Source of the DNA: Spirochaetia bacterium UBA6919
Lineage (GTDB): Bacteria > Spirochaetota > UBA6919
Direction of reading: 5' to 3'
NCBI GenBank assembly: GCA_002450905.1
Contig: DKAT01000092.1
Span: 3,876-63,901 of the forward strand
Length of the DNA stretch: 60,026 nucleotides
The translations under genes and the position numbers were made by a program. The notes under the pieces were generated by a model, which worked only from the letters and a program-made list of their open reading frames with translations, had not been told where the DNA came from and searched no databases. Below are positions 1-7,132 of the stretch, one piece after another (positions within the stretch are counted from its first letter, which is position 1; each line of letters starts with the position of its first letter).

Positions 1-212
1 TGACGAACTCCTCCGGATTGTTTTGACCACGCTGTGTAGACTGTAAAACCATTTGTGCCTTGATTGAGTCCTCCAGCTCCTGTGATGTTTAAAAAATCGC
101 TTAGCGTATATTTCTGAAATGGATTAGCTTGAATATCAAGGGATCTCCCCTTCTCACATTGGTTCAAGGAGAGGATTCCAAGCATTATTATTACTATAAT
201 TGTCTTTTTCAT
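1..212 (-). CDS. Putative lipoprotein, partial (runs off the left edge)
   Basis: An open frame starts at ATG 212-210 and stays open for 70 codons to the window edge. The N-terminus (MKKTIIVIIMLGILSLNQC) has two lysines, a hydrophobic core and a Cys at residue 19, which looks like a relaxed lipobox (LNQC). I do not recognise the visible mature part (TLSDFLNITGAGG...). The start codon lies one base after the trkA stop on the same strand, so the gene is probably translated with trkH-trkA. Whether it has a role in potassium uptake cannot be judged from this fragment. Confidence 0.6.
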   Translation of the reverse strand, partial: MKKTIIVIIMLGILSLNQCEKGRSLDIQANPFQKYTLSDFLNITGAGGLNQGTNGFTVYTAWSKQSGGVR

Positions 213-213
213 A

Positions 214-915
214 TTATATTTCTGGTTCCTTTGCATATTGATTTGTAAATTGAATCAAGTCCTGGGAATTACCCAAGATAATAATTTTATCGTCCTTAAT
301 AAACATTGATTTAGGGGGTGGCGCAATAATGACCTCTTCAGTCTTCTGCTGGGTATCATAACGAATAATACCTATTACATAAACACCAAAGCGCTTGCGA
401 ATGTTCGTTTGAATGAGAGATTTATTTATAAATTCCTCTGGACATTCCATTTCAACAATTGATGCTTCCGTACTGAGAGAGATTTGCTCAATAAGATTTG
501 GCATCATAATTTGTTTGACAAGACGATAGGATGAATCACGCTCCGGATATATTGTCTGAGTAACACCCATAAGACGCAATGCCTCAGCTTTCTCATCACT
601 ATCCACAAGAACAATAATCCGTTTGATCTTCGTCTTCGATTTGATATAATTTACCAGAAGAACAGTGACATCAAAAGCTCTTCTTAAACCAATAATAGCG
701 ACATCCATATTAGGTATACCAAGGTGATCCATAATTTCTCTATCCAGAACATCCGCTGTAATTGCCTTAGTAACCTCTGAACTAATTCTTTGAATGGTTT
801 TTTCATTATAATCAATAACTGTCACCTCAGCACCGAGCTGAAATAGAGATACAGCGGTTTGATATCCAAATCGACTGAGACCAAATACCACGAAACTCTC
901 GTTAATACGACTCAT
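214..915 (-). CDS. trkA: Trk/Ktr potassium uptake regulatory subunit
   Basis: Cytoplasmic NAD(H)/nucleotide-binding RCK subunit that gates the partner TrkH/KtrB K+ channel. Residues 6-130 form the Rossmann-type RCK_N domain, starting FVVFGLSRFGYQTA with the acidic residue at the end of beta-2 (VIDYN). Residues about 135-225 match an RCK_C domain. At 233 aa it is the short single-RCK KtrA/CglK type rather than the doubled E. coli TrkA. It starts 15 bp downstream of trkH on the same strand behind an AGGAGC-type ribosome site, which fits a two-gene uptake operon. Family assignment is firm; KtrA would be an equally good name. Confidence 0.93.
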   Translation of the reverse strand: MSRINESFVVFGLSRFGYQTAVSLFQLGAEVTVIDYNEKTIQRISSEVTKAITADVLDREIMDHLGIPNMDVAIIGLRRAFDVTVLLVNYIKSKTKIKRIIVLVDSDEKAEALRLMGVTQTIYPERDSSYRLVKQIMMPNLIEQISLSTEASIVEMECPEEFINKSLIQTNIRKRFGVYVIGIIRYDTQQKTEEVIIAPPPKSMFIKDDKIIILGNSQDLIQFTNQYAKEPEI

Positions 916-930
916 AATTAAGCTCCTTTT

Positions 931-2283
931 CTATCCTACAATGATATCTTCCTTAGGTAGGGTATATGTTAACTTTTTCCTTTCACCAATTAAAGATGTA
1001 GCTAATGCCAAAGGTCCTACTCTACCAAAGAACATACACAATATAATAATTATCTTTCCAAAGTCAGACAGCTTTGACGTAATACCCATGGATAATCCCA
1101 CAGTACTCATGGCACTAATGACTTCAAACAAGTGTTCTATAAACAATCTTCGGCTATTTATAGCTGAAACACTGAGTAATTCATAGGCTTCTATTAGAGT
1201 TGTGCACGCAAATGCAGTTAAAAAATACAACGTGATGATGGTTAATGCTTTTGCAATGGTTGGATAGGGGATTGTTCGGTTAAATAATTCTACATTATCT
1301 CTGTTCCTGAGATTTGAAGAGATCAAAGCCCAGAATATTGCTCCTGATGTAGTTTTTATCCCCCCTGCTGTAGATCCTGGTGAACCCCCGATAACCATCA
1401 GTAGCATCGTTACAATAATGGATATATTTGTTAATTGCCCTACATCAATAGTATTAAACCCTGCTGTCCTTGGGGTAACGGACATAAACATACTCTCAAG
1501 AATCTTTGTGACAGGTGATTCTTTTTGTAATATATTATTCCATTCCAGAACCATAAAAAAAACAAATCCACCAAGTATTAGAAATCCTGTTGTATAGAAA
1601 ACAATTTTTGTATGAAGTGTCAAACTGACAACTCTACCACGCCATCTACTCTTTAAAGTTTCGTAAACATCCGATACAACAATAAAACCTATTCCTCCTG
1701 CAACTATGAGAAACATGATTACCAGATTGACAGTCAGATCCCCCTTATACCCCACCAAATTATCTGAGAATAAGCTGAATCCCGCATTACAGAATGCCGA
1801 AACACTATGGAATACTGCATACCATAAGGCTTTTGAAAACGGGAAAACCAGTATAAATCTGAAGAATAATATCAATGCACCAATGAATTCCACTATGAAA
1901 GTGAATATAATAATCTGTTTTAATAATTTTCCCATGGGTAATTTCGTGATGGTGCCAAAACTACTGGCTGTGGATTGGCTTTGGGCAGAGTTCAGACGTC
2001 CTTTGATTGATAGTAACAACCAGTTAGAAAGCGTCAATACCCCTATCCCCCCAAACTGGATAAGGAATATCAATATGATATGTCCTTGGGTGGTCATGTC
2101 ATTCTCGGTATCCACGGTACTTAATCCGGTTACACACACCGCGCTTGTCGAAATAAACAGGGCATGAACCCCTTTATCCTGCTTAAAATTCTTTGAAAAT
2201 CCGAAAAAGTATAGAAGACCGGTACCCATAAGGATAAGTATAAGGAAAGTAAGGACAATTTGTAAGGACGGACGATTTTTCAT
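931..2283 (-). CDS. trkH: Trk/Ktr potassium transporter membrane subunit
   Basis: Inner-membrane K+ (possibly Na+-coupled) translocating subunit of 450 aa. The four-fold pseudo-symmetric selectivity filter is visible as VTGLS (residue 51 on), NAGFS (about 165), TAGFN (about 275) and TVGLS (about 395); the filter glycine is present in all four. Multiple hydrophobic helices and GGSPGSTAGGIKTT before the fourth repeat are typical of the superfamily. It is the first gene of the minus-strand operon trkH-trkA-lipoprotein and has a candidate sigma-70 promoter directly upstream. Length matches KtrB/TrkG-like proteins. Confidence 0.95.
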   Translation of the reverse strand: MKNRPSLQIVLTFLILILMGTGLLYFFGFSKNFKQDKGVHALFISTSAVCVTGLSTVDTENDMTTQGHIILIFLIQFGGIGVLTLSNWLLLSIKGRLNSAQSQSTASSFGTITKLPMGKLLKQIIIFTFIVEFIGALILFFRFILVFPFSKALWYAVFHSVSAFCNAGFSLFSDNLVGYKGDLTVNLVIMFLIVAGGIGFIVVSDVYETLKSRWRGRVVSLTLHTKIVFYTTGFLILGGFVFFMVLEWNNILQKESPVTKILESMFMSVTPRTAGFNTIDVGQLTNISIIVTMLLMVIGGSPGSTAGGIKTTSGAIFWALISSNLRNRDNVELFNRTIPYPTIAKALTIITLYFLTAFACTTLIEAYELLSVSAINSRRLFIEHLFEVISAMSTVGLSMGITSKLSDFGKIIIILCMFFGRVGPLALATSLIGERKKLTYTLPKEDIIVG

Positions 2284-2300
2284 AATTTAAAATTGACATA

Positions 2301-2329
2301 ATACTACAAACGAGTCTATTTTTCGACAA
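2301..2329 (-). promoter_or_regulatory. Candidate sigma-70 promoter of the trkH operon
   Basis: Read on the minus strand: TTGTCG (2329-2324), a 17-bp spacer, then TAGTAT (2306-2301), ending 17 bp before the trkH start codon. This is a motif match only. The rest of the region from 2330 to 2486 is AT-rich and shows no further gene or structure. Confidence 0.45.
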
Positions 2330-2486
2330 GATATTTCATATAATTCAGGGATTTTTTTAGATATTTTTAAAGGAAATAAATAGGATTTGTTTATATTCTC
2401 ACTAGTTATCATTTTTATCCTGATTTGCCTAAATATTCTATTATTTCACTAGTAATTTTGTAATCTATTAAATAGATTTAAAAATA

Positions 2487-2557
2487 ATTTCGTCATCCCC
2501 TATTCAAAATCATCACCAGATTCGATAAATTGATAATAAAATAATTTGTGTTATATT
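2487..2557 (+). promoter_or_regulatory. Upstream promoter cassette, copy 1
   Basis: Contains the conserved box ATTTCGTCATCCCCTATTC and a TCAAAATC..TCACC segment, followed by TTGATA (2530-2535), a 16-bp spacer and TATATT (2552-2557). The same arrangement recurs at 4144, 5059 and 6028. This copy is the most divergent: the distance from box start to -35 is 43 bp instead of 56-57. It would drive the secreted-protein genes at 2611 and 3155. Confidence 0.6.
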
Positions 2558-2610
2558 ATTATGAGAATTATAATCAGATAACAATTATATTGTATACAAG
2601 GAGAATGATA

Positions 2611-3090
2611 ATGAAAAATATAATGTATATTATTATTAATGTATTTGTAATTATTATGGCGTATAAAATATATCCATCCAGTTTTGTTCATGCAGAGGGA
2701 CATTATTCCAACAATCATATCCAGTTCAGCATAGAAACCAGTGATGTGTATGATCCTAGGCGTCGTGGCCATCAGACACCCCTAAACTATTTTTCTATCC
2801 GGGCTAAAAAGGGTTATTATCTCACCGGAAAAGCATATATAGTTATCAGCCATGATCATATTAATAAAAAATATTATTTTACAGGACAGAAATATAACAG
2901 AGGCTTCTATAAATCATCTCACGTCCTCAAGGTCCGGACTAACCGATATTACTCTAATTTTAAATACAAGATCGTTTATACTCTGAAATCCCCTTCCGGA
3001 GAGATGAGGACATATACCAAACACCTTTCAGCTTATCATAAAAGATCCGGATATAATAATGATTCTATTATTTTCAAGGTAATTAAATAA
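2611..3090 (+). CDS. Small secreted protein, family A
   Basis: Not recognised. The ATG at 2611 is chosen because AAGGAG (2598-2603) lies 7 bp upstream; the in-frame ATG at 2605 is too close. The 159-aa product starts MKNIMYIIINVFVIIMAYK and has a likely signal-peptidase site after VHA, so it should be exported. The mature part is basic and Tyr/His/Lys-rich. It shares FSIRAKKGYYLTG and a Y-LKSPSG-T segment with the next gene (ISIKAKKGYQLGS, YVLKNKSGK), so the two are paralogues, probably an all-beta domain. Just downstream of promoter cassette copy 1. Confidence 0.72.
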   Translation: MKNIMYIIINVFVIIMAYKIYPSSFVHAEGHYSNNHIQFSIETSDVYDPRRRGHQTPLNYFSIRAKKGYYLTGKAYIVISHDHINKKYYFTGQKYNRGFYKSSHVLKVRTNRYYSNFKYKIVYTLKSPSGEMRTYTKHLSAYHKRSGYNNDSIIFKVIK

Positions 3091-3154
3091 TACGTTGATT
3101 CAGCCTTATAAAATATTATACTTAATTATTAATTAGTCGATAAGGAGTCAAAAT

Positions 3155-3973
3155 ATGTCATTATCTATAAATAAAACTACTTTAATATCCCTGATCCTCA
3201 TTGGACTTACCCTGATATCCCACGATGTTTTAGCAAGTCGCTCTGTTAAAATGAATGGTATCTACTCTGGCAAGGGAATACTATTAAAAATCTATGCTTA
3301 CAGTAGATCTAGTCGTGGTACCATTGGCGGCAATCGCGGTCCTAAAGATATCACCATCCATACCCGTGGAACAGAAATATCTATCAAAGCCAAAAAGGGC
3401 TATCAATTAGGCAGCGAAAGCGAGATAACTTATATCAGCAGCACTATAAATTTCAATGGTATTAACCCCGATGAAAAAGGATTTTACACAGAATCAAAGC
3501 CCTATGAAAACTACGATTTAGATTTAACCATTAGACATTATAAAGTACGTTTTCAAGTCGAGTATGTCCTCAAAAATAAATCCGGTAAGGTCCAAACCAT
3601 CAAACTGGATCTAATCGCCAGAGCATCCGCTTATAACCGTTCAAAACTCCTTATCATGGATTACAACAAAAAATATTTCAAGCTAAAATCCTATGGTGAC
3701 GAAAACAGTAAAGCCTTTCAGAAAACCATTGAACACATGGGCAATGCCATCTCTGTCCTGGATTTAAAATACAATAAATATCACCTCAAGAAGTTCAAAT
3801 GGGCTATGGTTCATCTCAGTAATGCGGCAAAAATAGCCGGAAAATATGATCAATCCCTTTTCAGATACCTTAAAAAACAGATCAGGAAGCTCAAGATCGT
3901 TGATCAGAATAAGGATCACGAGCTTGCCAGAAATATAAGAGACGAAATAGAGTATATCATCATCGGTAGTTAA
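3155..3973 (+). CDS. Secreted protein, family A with helical C-terminal extension
   Basis: A 272-aa protein with a signal peptide (MSLSINKTTLISLILIGLTL...LAS). Residues about 30-170 are paralogous to the protein at 2611 (AKKGYQLGS; VEYVLKNKSGKVQT). Residues about 180-272 are an added Lys-rich, predicted helical tail (KAFQKTIEHMGNAIS...) absent from the shorter paralogue. The ribosome site AAGGAG is 10 bp before the ATG. The 64-bp gap from the upstream gene has no copy of the promoter cassette, so co-transcription with 2611 is likely. Function unknown. Confidence 0.72.
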   Translation: MSLSINKTTLISLILIGLTLISHDVLASRSVKMNGIYSGKGILLKIYAYSRSSRGTIGGNRGPKDITIHTRGTEISIKAKKGYQLGSESEITYISSTINFNGINPDEKGFYTESKPYENYDLDLTIRHYKVRFQVEYVLKNKSGKVQTIKLDLIARASAYNRSKLLIMDYNKKYFKLKSYGDENSKAFQKTIEHMGNAISVLDLKYNKYHLKKFKWAMVHLSNAAKIAGKYDQSLFRYLKKQIRKLKIVDQNKDHELARNIRDEIEYIIIGS

Positions 3974-4029
3974 ATCATCGGTAGTGCTACTTAATAAACT
4001 GATATTGCACCCTGAGCCCTATACCCCTG

Positions 4030-4089
4030 TCACCCTGAGGTTCTCGAGGGGTGAAAACCCCAAACTTCATCCTGAACTTGATTCAGGAT
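4030..4089. repeat. REP-like hairpins
   Basis: Two adjacent inverted repeats: TCACCC (4030-4035) with GGGTGA (4049-4054), and a perfect 8-bp stem ATCCTGAA (4069-4076) / TTCAGGAT (4082-4089) around a 5-base loop. Their G+C content is well above the surroundings, and their form resembles the short palindromic repeats scattered through many bacterial genomes. They lie between the family A genes and the first family B gene. The small open frame across this stretch (3984-4238) is not a credible gene. Confidence 0.55.
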
Positions 4090-4143
4090 CTCTTCCCCGT
4101 CTATTTGGTGAACATGCCAAACCACCCACAATTTCCAAAAAAC

Positions 4144-4227
4144 ATTTCGTCACCCCCTATTCAAAATCTTCACCCCTTACGATAATTTATAAAATAATAT
4201 TGAAAATCATTTTTAATGGGTTATCAT
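4144..4227 (+). promoter_or_regulatory. Upstream promoter cassette, copy 2
   Basis: Conserved box ATTTCGTCACCCCCTATTC at 4144, then TCAAAATCTTCACC and ACGATAATTT, then TTGAAA (4200-4205), a 16-bp spacer and TATCAT (4222-4227). The start codon of the gene it serves is at 4256, behind TAGGAG. Nearly identical in sequence and spacing to the copies at 5059 and 6028. Confidence 0.65.
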
Positions 4228-4255
4228 TTCTTGTATAAAAAAATAGGAGTTAAAT

Positions 4256-4936
4256 ATGTCCAATAAAATCCTTTTCATCCCAATGATATTGAGTATTTTA
4301 ATCATGAGTACTTTCAGTTGTACACAATCCAGCACACAACCGGCCGTACAATTTTATAAAACAAGGATCCAGAAACAAAACCTGGGTATCATATTAAAAG
4401 CCCCCTTCCTCCACCAAACCAGAAAACCAATTTCATCCTCCAATGGCTCTGTTACAATGAAATATTACTATGCCCCCCAGGGACTTTTAAGTAGGACAGA
4501 GAAAATCGAGAAAAAAACCATTACAACATCCACATTTATATACAATAACCTGGGTCAACTCATCACAATCACTTTAAAGGACAACAAATATCCCGGTCAA
4601 TCAAAATGGACTTATCATTATAATTCCAAAGGACAGATCCAATTGATTATCTTTACGGACGAGAAACATCGACAAATCTATGAAATTCAATACATCTACA
4701 ATTCCAACGGCAAATTAAAGCGATCAAAACATATTTCCATTCATAAAAACAAAAGAAAGTTCTTTGCCACAGAAGACTTTTTTTATTATAAAAATGGTTT
4801 ATTAAAACGAAGACGATTTCATGTCAATGTCATGTCTTACAGAAGAAAGGGACCTCTTTATAAATACAATTCATCAGGAGAACTGATATCCATTAAGGGA
4901 TATTATGATATCGTAACCACCTTTCAATATGAATAA
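4256..4936 (+). CDS. Secreted YD-repeat-like protein 1 (family B, putative lipoprotein)
   Basis: A 226-aa exported protein. The N-terminus ends in a relaxed lipobox (STFSC, Cys about 22). It is followed by a block conserved in all three paralogues here: FYKTRIQKQNLGIILKAPF, then LHQ.RKP. The rest consists of short Tyr/Asn/Gly repeats of the form YxYNSxGQL or YIYNSNGKL, as in RHS/YD or YwqK-like repeat proteins, but with no RHS core and no toxin domain. The C-terminal third (KFFATEDFFYYKNGLL...RRKGP) is almost the same as in the gene at 6151, less so in 5173. Role unknown; likely at the outer membrane or periplasm. Confidence 0.72.
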   Translation: MSNKILFIPMILSILIMSTFSCTQSSTQPAVQFYKTRIQKQNLGIILKAPFLHQTRKPISSSNGSVTMKYYYAPQGLLSRTEKIEKKTITTSTFIYNNLGQLITITLKDNKYPGQSKWTYHYNSKGQIQLIIFTDEKHRQIYEIQYIYNSNGKLKRSKHISIHKNKRKFFATEDFFYYKNGLLKRRRFHVNVMSYRRKGPLYKYNSSGELISIKGYYDIVTTFQYE

Positions 4937-4987
4937 CCCGTTTCCCCAATCGAGCCGGATGACAACACCCAATCACATTCTAATCTT

Positions 4988-5023
4988 ACCCTCTCTCCCC
5001 CTGGGAGAGGGCTGAGGTGAGGG
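4988..5023. repeat. REP-like hairpin (CCCTCTC...GAGAGGG type)
   Basis: A G+C-rich inverted repeat with CCCTCTC opposite GAGAGGG, followed by GCTGAGGTGAGGG. Very similar palindromes are widespread as dispersed repeats in unrelated bacterial genomes. It stands out from the AT-rich surroundings and lies between family B genes 1 and 2. Confidence 0.5.
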
Positions 5024-5058
5024 CAAACAGTTAAACCACGCCCCATTATTCATAAAAC

Positions 5059-5143
5059 ATTTCGTCACCCCCTATTTAAAATCTTCACACTATACGATAA
5101 TTTCCTAAAATAAAATTGAAAATCATTTTCGATGAGTTATCAT
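5059..5143 (+). promoter_or_regulatory. Upstream promoter cassette, copy 3
   Basis: Box ATTTCGTCACCCCCTATTT at 5059, AAAATCTTCACAC, ACGATAATTT, then TTGAAA (5116-5121), a 16-bp spacer and TATCAT (5138-5143). The gene start is at 5173 behind TAGGAG. Confidence 0.65.
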
Positions 5144-5172
5144 TTCTTGCATCATAAAATAGGAGTTTAAAT

Positions 5173-5865
5173 ATGACCCGAAAAATCCTTTACATCCCAA
5201 TGATCTTAACGTTTCTCATTACAGGAGGTAGTCAATATGCAGGTAATTACGATTATAAAATCCCCCAATTCTACAAAACCCGTACCCAAAGGATTAATCT
5301 GGGACTCATAATCGAAGCTCCCTTTCTCCATCAAATAAGAAAGCCCAAATCATCAAGGGCTTATTCACGAGAGGTAAAAAACATGGGGAAAAAGAATTGG
5401 ACATATCATTATAATTCAGCAGGTTTTCTTCATAAAACAATACATATATCTTTTGAAGGAGATGGACGCATTCAAACAACCATTAAATATCATTACGATA
5501 AGCAGGGTAGGTTATTATCAATATTTAAGAAAAACTCATATGGTGGTATCCATAAAACATTTTACCAATACAATTCAAATAAACAAATTATCTCAAATAA
5601 TACCATATATACGTCTGCTAATGGTAAATCATCCAAATCAAAATACACCAACTCCTACAAATATAACTCAAAGGGTCAATTAACCTTTATATATAAAAAA
5701 AGCCCAATAAATAAATCTTATCTGATCTCTAAAATCTTTTACAATAAAATAGGTCTCCCGTCAAAAATTAAAACCGTTCGAGACATCAAATTTTCTTATA
5801 ATTCAAAAGAAGAACTAATCAAAATTAATTGGGGGGGATTATACATTTTTGAATATCAATATTAA
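5173..5865 (+). CDS. Secreted YD-repeat-like protein 2 (family B)
   Basis: A 230-aa paralogue of the proteins at 4256 and 6151. It has a signal peptide without a lipobox Cys (ILTFLITGGSQYAG), then the conserved block YKTRTQRINLGLIIEAPFLH. The body contains at least five YxYNSxGxL-type repeats (TYHYNSAGFL, KYHYDKQGRL, FYQYNSNKQI, SYKYNSKGQL). It is the most diverged of the three and lacks the KFFAT...FFYYENGLL segment. Its ribosome site (TAGGAG) and promoter arrangement match its siblings. Function unknown. Confidence 0.7.
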   Translation: MTRKILYIPMILTFLITGGSQYAGNYDYKIPQFYKTRTQRINLGLIIEAPFLHQIRKPKSSRAYSREVKNMGKKNWTYHYNSAGFLHKTIHISFEGDGRIQTTIKYHYDKQGRLLSIFKKNSYGGIHKTFYQYNSNKQIISNNTIYTSANGKSSKSKYTNSYKYNSKGQLTFIYKKSPINKSYLISKIFYNKIGLPSKIKTVRDIKFSYNSKEELIKINWGGLYIFEYQY

Positions 5866-5899
5866 TCCCCAAATAAACACCCAAATACCCCACTGTCCT

Positions 5900-6002
5900 T
5901 ATCCCCTCTACCTCCAGGTGTGGGTTGAGGCGGGGCAGCAACCACAATCCACCACTCTATCCCAATTGTCATGGTGAGCCTGTCGAACCATCGAAGGGTC
6001 TA
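5900..6002. repeat. REP-like repeat remnants
   Basis: Two further G+C-rich elements lie between family B genes 2 and 3: CCTCTACCTCCAGG...GTTGAGGCGGGG (about 5905-5935), and GGTGAGCCTGTCGAACC followed by ATCGAAGGGT (5973-5999). The second resembles a well-known class of dispersed repeats. Both are imperfect, as if decaying. Confidence 0.4.
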
Positions 6003-6027
6003 GCCACCTCCCATTATTACAAAAAAC

Positions 6028-6111
6028 ATTTCGCCAACCCTATTCAAAATCTTCACCCATTTCGATAATTTTCTTAATTAAAATTGAAAATCTCATAGGA
6101 TGGGTTATCTT
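6028..6111 (+). promoter_or_regulatory. Upstream promoter cassette, copy 4
   Basis: Box ATTTCGCCAACCCTATTC at 6028, AAAATCTTCACCC, TTCGATAATTTT, then TTGAAA (6084-6089), a 16-bp spacer and TATCTT (6106-6111). It precedes the gene at 6151. Confidence 0.62.
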
Positions 6112-6150
6112 ATCTAATAATGAATTATATTAATTATAGGAGTATACACC

Positions 6151-6813
6151 ATGATAAAAAAATCCCTTTTCATGACCCTTTTAACGATTATCCTCATCAC
6201 AGGAACAAATCATTACGCAGATTCGGTAAGCGATACAACAAAGCAATATTACAAATCAACCCTCCAGAAACAAAATCTGGGTATCATATTAAAAGCCCCC
6301 TTCCTCCACCAGGATAAGAAACCCACATTTGCAATCCAGGATGATCAAAAATGGAAATATCATTATAATACCATAGGTTTATTAACTAAGGTTAACTATG
6401 TTAACAAAAAAGATTTTTTAACCATGCTGTTTATATATAATAAATCAGGTCAATTAATTAAACTCAGAAGTCAGGATATTGAGCATGACGGAGAAAGGAC
6501 TTTTAAGTACAATTCCAAAGGACAGATCGAATCTGTTATTGGATCAGATAAAAAAAATAAATATCTCTATGAAATGAAATACTATTACGATTCCACTGGT
6601 AAATTAACGAACTCAAAATATTATAACGATAGAAGAAAATTCTTTGCCACAGATACCTTTTTTTATTACGAAAATGGTCTTCTCAGAGAAAGAAGATTTC
6701 ATTTCAATGTTATGTCTTTCCGTAGAAAGGGACCTATATATTATTACAATAAATCCAATGAACTTGTTATGATAAAAGGAAATGGAGTCATAACCACTTA
6801 TCAGTACGAATAA
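6151..6813 (+). CDS. Secreted YD-repeat-like protein 3 (family B)
   Basis: A 220-aa paralogue closest to the protein at 4256. It has a signal peptide (MIKKSLFMTLLTIILITG) with no lipobox Cys, then the conserved block YKSTLQKQNLGIILKAPFLH. Repeats include KYHYNTIGLL, FIYNKSGQL, KYNSKGQIES and YYYDSTGKL. The C-terminal part (RRKFFATDTFFYYENGLL, then RRKGPIYYYN) is nearly shared with 4256. Its start follows ATAGGAG. The 320-bp region downstream (6814-7132) carries one copy of the 27-bp dispersed repeat and otherwise nothing I can identify. Confidence 0.72.
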   Translation: MIKKSLFMTLLTIILITGTNHYADSVSDTTKQYYKSTLQKQNLGIILKAPFLHQDKKPTFAIQDDQKWKYHYNTIGLLTKVNYVNKKDFLTMLFIYNKSGQLIKLRSQDIEHDGERTFKYNSKGQIESVIGSDKKNKYLYEMKYYYDSTGKLTNSKYYNDRRKFFATDTFFYYENGLLRERRFHFNVMSFRRKGPIYYYNKSNELVMIKGNGVITTYQYE

Positions 6814-6954
6814 TCACCTTAAATTAATAAATCATCCAGATGACCTCTAAATTTCCTCTACTAACCTCAGGTCATCTGGTATGTTATCCCCATTTTTAAT
6901 TATTAAACCTTAAAAGATATTAAATGTTACAACCTGATTATATAAAGAAACACA

Positions 6955-6981
6955 ATTGGAACTAAAATATCTGATTCCGAT
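6955..6981 (-). repeat. 27-bp dispersed inverted repeat, copy 1
   Basis: Left arm ATTGGAACT, AT-rich centre, right arm CTGATTCCGAT. Flanked by GAAACACA as in the copy at 46943. I call the AAC...GATT form orientation B (minus) by comparison with the copies at 22512, 39561 and 44031. It lies 142 bp after the stop codon at 6813. Confidence 0.65.
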
Positions 6982-7132
6982 ACTCCTCGGGAAGGATGCC
7001 AAGATATTCTTAGTTTAAAAATATTCAATTCATTGTTTATATTTCTGATAGTGTATAGATTTTATTTTAACCAGCAGAATAATTCAATATATTATGATTT
7101 TATATTTCTGCTTAATTTATTATTTTAAAGGT

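Noticed and set aside
3984..4238. 84-aa open frame between the secreted-protein genes
   Set aside because: It runs through REP-like palindromes and the promoter cassette, has no ribosome site, and its product has no protein-like composition.
4256..6813. RHS/polymorphic toxin array with immunity genes
   Set aside because: The proteins are only 220-230 aa, with no RHS core motif, no C-terminal toxin domain and no secretion-system or immunity gene alongside.
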